Assembly: GCF_900496995.4 (NCBI RefSeq)
Contig: NC_044011.1
Span: 13,796,041 to 13,860,040 of the forward strand
Source: Aquila chrysaetos chrysaetos
Taxonomy: Eukaryota > Chordata > Aves > Accipitriformes > Accipitridae
Direction: 5' to 3'
Length of the DNA: 64,000 bases
In this document: in pieces, positions 58,259 through 64,000 of the stretch
Position numbering within the stretch: the first letter of the stretch is position 1
How the letters are laid out: each line of letters opens with the position of its first letter
The notes under the pieces: model-generated
What the model was told of the DNA's origin: nothing
What the model saw: only the letters and a program-made list of their open reading frames with translations
The model's database searches: none
Position numbers and translations under genes: made by a program

Positions 58259-59082
58259 GAGAAAAAAATAAAGAGGGGGGAAAAAGAAAAATAAAGAGGG
58301 GGGAAAAAGAAAAATAAAGAGGGGGGAAAAAGAAAAATAAAGAGGGGGGAAAAAGAAAAATAAAGAGGGGGGAAAAGAAAAAAAGAGGGGGAAAAGAAAA
58401 ATAAAGAGGGGGGAAAAAGAAAAATAAAGAGGGGGGGAAAAAGAAAAATAAAGAGGGGGAAAAAGAAAAATAAAGAGGGGGGAAAAAGAAAAATAAAGAG
58501 GGGGGAAAAAGAAAAATAAAGAGGGGGAAAAAGAAAACTAAAGAGGGGGAAAAAGAAAATAAAGAGGGGGAAAAAGAAAAATAAAGAGGGGAAAAAGAAA
58601 AATAAAGAGGGGGAAAAAGAAAAATAAAGAGGGGGAAAAAGAAAATAAAGAGGGGGAAAAAGAAAAATAAAGAGGGGGAAAAAGAAAAATAAAGAGGGGG
58701 AAAAAGAAAATAAAGAGGGGGAAAAAGAAAAATAAAGAGGGGGAAAAAGAAAAATAAAGAGGGGGAAAAAGAAAAAAAAGAGGGGGAAAAAGAAAATAAA
58801 GAGGGGAAAAAGAAAAATAAAGAGGGGGAAAAAGAAAAATAAAGAGGGGGAAAAAGAAAAATAAAGAGGGGAAAAAAGAAAAATAAAGAGGGGGGGAAAA
58901 GAAAAATAAAGAGGGGGAAAAAAGAAAAATAAAGAGGGGGAAAAAGAAAAATAAAGAGGGGGAAAAAAGAAAAATAAAGAGGGGGGGAAAAGAAAAATAA
59001 AGAGGGGGAAAAAAGAAAAATAAAGAGGGGGAAAAAAGAAAAATAAAGAGGGGGAAAAAAGAAAAATAAAGAGAGGGGGGGA
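58259..59082. repeat. Minisatellite, about 37 copies of a 19-23 base purine-rich unit
   Basis: The unit is close to AAAGAGGGGGAAAAAGAAAAAT on the + strand. I counted about 37 copies by hand. Length varies through the G-run (4 to 7) and the A-runs. The only frequent pyrimidine is one T per unit, and almost no C occurs in 820 bases. In the PPIL4 pre-mRNA it becomes a C/U-rich repeat. A 306-codon minus-strand frame of Phe/Ser/Pro/Leu across it is a product of the repeat. Such polypurine DNA can form triplexes, and the G-runs could join in quadruplexes. Confidence 0.97.
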
Positions 59083-59639
59083 GAAGACAAGGCTATTCAG
59101 ACAAGCTATGGGAATTCTCTGCAGCAGCCATCAGCAAGGAAGAAGGTAGGACAGTTCTGTGTCAGAACCCTCCTTCGTGGATTATTCAGAGAATCTGTCT
59201 GAAAGCAAGAACGCAGAAGAGGTACTGAACAAAGAGATAAAGAAAAAAAAAAAGTAAGAAATCCCTAGGACATCCACAAATCATGCTGGACTTGTAAAAG
59301 TGGCAAACAATGCCAATTTCACTCACACGCAGACACACACAGTCTAGTGAAGGATCTGGGAGTCTGCAGGCCTGTTTGCCAGTACTGCACAAATTTATAG
59401 AAACTCAATGCAGAACAGAGTTAGTGTCCATCTGAATAAATAGGACCTACTCAGGACCATCTGAATAAACCTAAGTGAAGTTCTCTGAAAGAGTCAATAC
59501 GCTTATGCATGATGATGATTTCTGATGCAGTCTTTTGAAATCCCTCCGGAAATTCTAATAAACTCCTGCACCAAAGGCTTTTGGGGAAACTAAGCAGCAA
59601 TAGCATAAGAAACATCTTTGCATTGATAAACATGCAAAA

Positions 59640-59850
59640 GACCAGGCAAGAGTAAATAGTAATTTCTCACTGAGAAAGTAGAGAGGTCAGCAGCAGTTTG
59701 CTGATGATACTAAATCATTAAAGGTGGCAAAAATAAAGACTGAAAAAACTGCAGAAAGTTCTTAGGAGACCAGCTGAACAGCAAAATAGCAAATGATGTT
59801 CAATGTAGAGAAATGCAACAAGATGAGCATGGGGGGGACGAAACCTAATT
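59640..59850 (+). mobile_element. Degraded CR1/L2-type LINE reverse-transcriptase fragment
   Basis: At 59697-59714 the + strand reads FADDTK, the catalytic motif of LINE reverse transcriptases. About 32 codons later, in the same frame, it reads MMFNVEKCNK (59793 onward), resembling the conserved region that follows FADD in CR1/L2 elements (MKFNVDKCK type). Three in-frame stops lie between them, so it is a dead copy. Outer limits are unclear. The sequence to about 60150 may belong to the same element. It is opposite in orientation to PPIL4. Confidence 0.65.
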
Positions 59851-60639
59851 GTGCATTGTAAAAAAACATAGCTTTAGCATTAACTAGAAAAGCAGTTGAG
59901 AACAAAGCAGAGAACACCACTGTGCCACTGTAAATCTGTAATTTCTTTAATACAGTGTGCAATTCTGGTCCTCTCATCTTGAGATGAAACAAAAGAACAG
60001 AAAAAGGTTGAGAAACGGGAAACAAGGTAAGGAAAATTCCTCTACAAAGCATGAGTACGTAGGATAGTACTCTTTGCAAGAAAAAAAGATGACTTCGGAG
60101 TATAGGATAGGGAGGTGTAAGAAAGTAGGTTTCACTGCCCATCATGTCTTTTGATACCAGTACCAGGAGGAATCAACCAAAACTGCTAGGAAGTTCAAAA
60201 CTGAAAAAGGCAGCAGGCATGAGAAACACCTTAACAAAGAGTATATTGGATGCCAGCAATGTTTGTCATTTTATCCCAAAACATACATACTCCCATGCAA
60301 AACAAAAAACCCAGAGACTGTATCTCGCTCATGTAGCATCTGAGATAAAAACTGCTGAAAGGAGGGAGAGGACGGGGGGCTGGGGAGAGTATCATATGCT
60401 TTCCTTGTTCCTATACTTCCCTAGGCTTTCAGTTAAAACCACTGCTGGGACAGGATACTTATCTAGCTAGATCTGACTTCCTATCACCATTGTTGTGGTC
60501 TCTATCCAAATACATGCAGGCACAGCATAAACCTCCAGAGATACTGGAATACTACCTAACAGCCAAATCTAAATAGACTGGCGGGAATCAAGTTCAGTTT
60601 CAACAAAGAAGGTTTTCTTTATTATTTTACAATAATTAC

Positions 60640-60764
60640 CTTTTAATGGGACCAAATCGTGAAAATATTATCTCTAGGTCTTCATCTGTGGTCACAGGAT
60701 TCAGTTTACAAACAAACAGCACATTTTCTGGTGGCTTGACCTCTGCATCTGGTAAGTCTCCCAC
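60640..60764 (-). CDS. PPIL4: PPIL4 exon: start of the RRM with RNP2
   Basis: This 125-base exon follows acceptor gccacag on a codon boundary. It has 41 codons ([21 protein letters not shown] ... FSRFGPIK) plus two bases of Ser. VLFVCKL is the RNP2 strand, and the [14 protein letters not shown] helix is typical of RRMs. The VKPPEN lead-in is a PPIL4 hallmark. Confidence 0.95.
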
Positions 60765-62401
60765 CTGTGGCAAACAGAAAAAGACCTTTGTCACTTCTGC
60801 CTAAAGCTCTCTACATTTTATTGCCACAAGCACACTGGCAACACATCTCTCGGATGATCTCGGACACATTCCTATCACAAAATCAAAAATTAATAAAATA
60901 TTTTTCCTACTCAATGTCACAAAAAAGTGTTTTCCATAGTACCTAAAAACGATTATCTATTTGCAATTCCACCACTAGGACTTCATGAAAGTCACAAATA
61001 CTTTCCACCTCACTTTCCCCGTTGTAACAAATACACAGCTCTAAAAGGTCAAAGTGTACGTTTAGAGCCACTCTTACAAAAATAAAAATGGACTGGATCC
61101 ATTCCTTAGCCTCTGTACCCAAGATCAACTCGCCTTTCCTTGAAATCTTGCAACAGCTAGGATAAGCTTAAATTTAAGATAGCTTGATAGCAAATTAAGT
61201 TACACGGGAAAATGCAAATACACATACTACCTCCTGTTGAACTGTAGCACTTCTTTTTAAAACCTGAACAAAAGACTAGTGATATTTAAACTATTTATCT
61301 CCATCTTTTACTTAATATGCTAATAAAAAGGTAATGCACATTAGTTTGATAGCATAAAGAAGCAAAATAACACAAGAAGCAGATTCCACAAAAAAGAACA
61401 CAGAAGGAGTTTAAGCACCTGACTCCCAGAGAAGTTTACTGTTTCAACAAAAGAATAGTGGAACTAATAGTTGGGGTTTTTCAAATCAGTGAAACTAGCA
61501 GCACACTTAAGTTTTTCATCTCTTCAGCTTATATAGCATAGCTCCCTATTGCATGCTACCCAGCACTAGTCACTGAAAATTACTGTATTGGCTCACATAC
61601 CCCACTTGCCTTTTTTAGCTAACCTTAACTTTATCTGGAAAACACGTCATCAGCCCCACTGCTTCTGCAGCAAAACAAGAGCCCACACCAGCAGATCTTC
61701 TGCAACACTGTGGCCACATCTGGACTGAGCTTGGTATTAGCCTCTGCTGCAAACTATTCACCACAAATTTGAATTTGGTAGTTGTAAAGAAGTGTGATGG
61801 ATTCACCCATTGTTCAACAGTGTGTGTGCGCTTTTTTCTTTTTTTTTTTTTAAAAAAAAGACTTCAAAGCCTATTTACAACTGCCAGCAGTTACCAAACA
61901 TTATATTTAAGAAGGAAGAACATAAAGTTAACCAATGTTAAATGCAACTAATCCCACAGAAGGAAGACTGCCATTACATACATGAATAATGCAACCTCAA
62001 TGCCACTATATGTACTGGGAAGAGATTATCACAAATTAGCTCAGCTCTCTCCCACGCATGCTAAACCTTTTCCAGGATTATATATATACAGCAGCATATT
62101 ACGTATATTATGTTTTTTAACTGCATGCATTTCTAGCAAGTTTTTATAAAGCCTCCACTGGTCCACTCTTAATACTGGCTTTGAAAATGAAATATCACCT
62201 GTTTTATCAGAAAACCACCTCCAGTGCTCATGCTCAATCCTTTTCAATGTACCACAGACATTTAATAGCACAGATTCTGAGCCATGACATCATCATCAGA
62301 TAAGCAATTTCAAGATAAATAGTACACATTCTCCTAGACTTAATATAACATGCACACACAGAGGAATAACATCTAAAAGGCAAATACAGAAATATGTTCA
62401 C
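60765..62401 (-). other. PPIL4: PPIL4 intron
   Basis: Intron of 1637 bases, phase 0, donor gtgaac and acceptor gccacag. A T-rich then A-rich patch lies near 61832-61860. Nothing else recognised. Confidence 0.9.
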
Positions 62402-62518
62402 CATTTCCAGAAGAATGGCACGAGTTTTTGCTTCTTTTTCTGCCTGAACTTCTTCTATTTCATCTGCAGACCGTCCTTTCAAGTCATCAATTTCTTCATC
62501 TGCTCCTATTCTGCCACT
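62402..62518 (-). CDS. PPIL4: PPIL4 exon: acidic linker before the RRM
   Basis: This 117-base exon, exactly 39 codons, lies between acceptor tttttcag and donor gtgaac. It reads SGRIGADEEIDDLKGRS ... AILLEM. This is the Glu/Lys-rich helical linker between the cyclophilin and RRM domains, well conserved in PPIL4. Confidence 0.95.
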
Positions 62519-63961
62519 CTGAAAAATGAAGGAAAAAGCTATTTATTACCAAGCCATGGCCAAAAATTCTTTCTCACTTTGCAAATATTACTTGGATGAC
62601 CTCCCCCCTCAGCCCCCAAGACATGAAAAATGCTTAAGCACTGCATCTCTGCAGAACTGGGCTTTCATTCTGTTCTTCCCACTTAGATTTAAAAGAGAGG
62701 GAAAAGATGTTATCCTCATGTTTCAGGCACTATGAACTACGTAAGAACTTTCAGGCCCAATTTGAACTATATTCAGTTAGATAAATTCTTTTATACTCCC
62801 ATCTCATACTCAACATCTCACCACAAGTGTCAACTCATTTCTAATCTAGATAGCTCCTACCAGAAATGACGATAATGAACACTGCAAATATCTGGGGTGT
62901 CTAATAAGACTCAAACATTAAAAATCACAACAAGAATTTTATTTTCACACATCTACATCTAGGCAGGATTTGAGGATTAATTTTGTCTCCTCATCAGCAT
63001 CTCTAGAACGCTGCCCTTCTTACAGACATTTCTACACCAAAAGGTGTATCTTCAGACAGGCTATGGCAGAAGAAAACCAAGTATAAGTTTTCAAATCTCT
63101 ACACAGTTGGCAGTGAACTATTAAACTCCTTATACTGTTTAACTTATCTGAAGGTACATCAGAGATTAACCACAGTGCAGACATACTATGAAAGCCTTAT
63201 TCCAATCTTGTAATTATATCTATTGAGGTTAAAAATAAACAATATTCTGTCTAGTCAATTTATTCATTGCTTGAAACAACTGTTTCCACACAAGGAGATA
63301 ATCTCACATAGCAACTTCCATAACTGCATGCTATGAGTAAATTATGAATTATTACAATTATATTTTTAGCAAATTCCTTCTGTTTGAACAAATACATCAC
63401 AACAGTATCCATGCTTGCAGATATAACTCAAAGAATGAGCAAGATTACTTCCACTGAAACACAGACTATTTCACATTTAAAAGGAAAACAACAGTAAGCA
63501 CTTTAATATTAATAAAAGTTAGTTATATTTTGTCTTCTACCAGAGTATACAGAAAACCAGTAATGCCAAGGGTGAAAATTCTGAGTGTTCTGCTTATCTA
63601 CACTGTAATTAGAAAACTAAAATACAGCTTTCCAACCTAACTCCACTATAGTCAAAGAGGACAGCACCCATGTCACCCTTTTATCCTTTTCTTGAAAGAT
63701 TACGCAGCCATATTTGATTAAACACAGCAACAGCCCCAAATAACAGATAAGCATTTGACATACTGGAAGCTAGTGTAGTAGAAGAGCATCTCTTATCCTC
63801 CTATGCTAAAAACGTATAGTTCTTTTAGGATATAGATTTGACAGACAAAGTCTTAAGACAGAATTCTTATTTTGACCAAGTCTCTGCTGGCCACTAATAG
63901 GGATAAATTTATTTAATTATTTCTTCCAACTTTTCCCCAAGAAGCTATCATGAACACTCAC
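62519..63961 (-). other. PPIL4: PPIL4 intron
   Basis: Intron of 1443 bases, phase 0, donor gtgagt and acceptor tttttcag. AT-rich, nothing else recognised. Confidence 0.9.
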
Positions 63962-64000
63962 ATCTAGCTGTTCCTTAGTAGGTTCTGGTGAGCGATCAGG
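63962..64000 (-). CDS. PPIL4: PPIL4 exon, cut by the right edge of the window
   Basis: Thirteen codons are visible (PDRSPEPTKEQLD), ending before donor gtgagt. The sequence continues past the edge. It belongs to the linker directly after the cyclophilin domain. The PPIase domain itself, roughly the first 160-185 residues, is outside the window. Confidence 0.88.

Larger units (their letters stand above)
57476..60639 (-). other. PPIL4: PPIL4 intron carrying the minisatellite and a LINE fragment
   Basis: Intron of 3164 bases, donor gtaatt and acceptor tttttcag, phase 2. It contains the 22-base minisatellite (58259-59082) and a degraded LINE piece on the opposite strand (about 59640-59850), each listed separately. 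An A/AAAC-rich patch lies near 57566-57605. Confidence 0.9.

Noticed and set aside
58170..59090. 306-codon minus-strand open frame
   Set aside because: It is the translation of the 22-base minisatellite (endless Phe, Ser, Pro, Leu, Ile). The unit contains no stop in this frame and length changes happen not to introduce one. No gene.

Overview
The window is vertebrate nuclear DNA, most likely from a bird or another sauropsid. Coding sequence is split into short exons with GT/AG borders. The background is AT-rich and repeat-poor, with many homopolymer tracts and one worn CR1/L2-type LINE fragment. No bacterial or viral gene set is present. The gene order (TAB2, ZC3H12D, PPIL4) is the one known from human 6q25.1, recalled rather than searched.

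Layout. Positions 1-11065 hold the 3' end of TAB2 on the + strand: four coding exons ending in the NZF ubiquitin-binding finger, then a 3' UTR of about 1.8 kb. Positions 11066-27978 are intergenic or 3'-flanking and without a recognised gene. This stretch contains an unexplained minus-strand ORF that could be a terminal exon (12060-12251), a CpG-rich block (20860-21480), a purine tract and homopolymers. Positions 27979-38394 hold the complete coding region of ZC3H12D (Regnase-4) on the - strand. Its five exons join in phase to a 632-residue protein with a UBA-like N-terminus, a NYN/PIN RNase domain, a CCCH finger and a conserved C-terminal segment. Positions 38452-50090 hold its upstream region, with two CpG-rich blocks, and otherwise non-coding DNA. 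Positions 50095-64000 hold the 3' two thirds of PPIL4 on the - strand. Eight exons are visible, covering the linker, the RRM and the charged C-terminus. The cyclophilin domain lies beyond the right edge.

Functional picture. TAB2 carries ubiquitin signals to TAK1 and so activates NF-kB and MAPK, while ZC3H12D degrades inflammatory mRNAs. An activator and a brake of inflammatory output therefore sit tail to tail. PPIL4 is a nuclear cyclophilin/RRM protein with no obvious link to the other two.

The most unusual structures are a minisatellite of about 37 copies and 820 bp, almost free of C on the + strand, inside a PPIL4 intron; an uninterrupted T30 tract serving as the polypyrimidine tract of the ZC3H12D zinc-finger exon; a weak GTCTTG donor in PPIL4; and the unexplained ORF at 12060-12251. 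I found no convincing previously undescribed system. All exon borders come from reading the sequence by eye. Family lengths and human comparisons are from memory.
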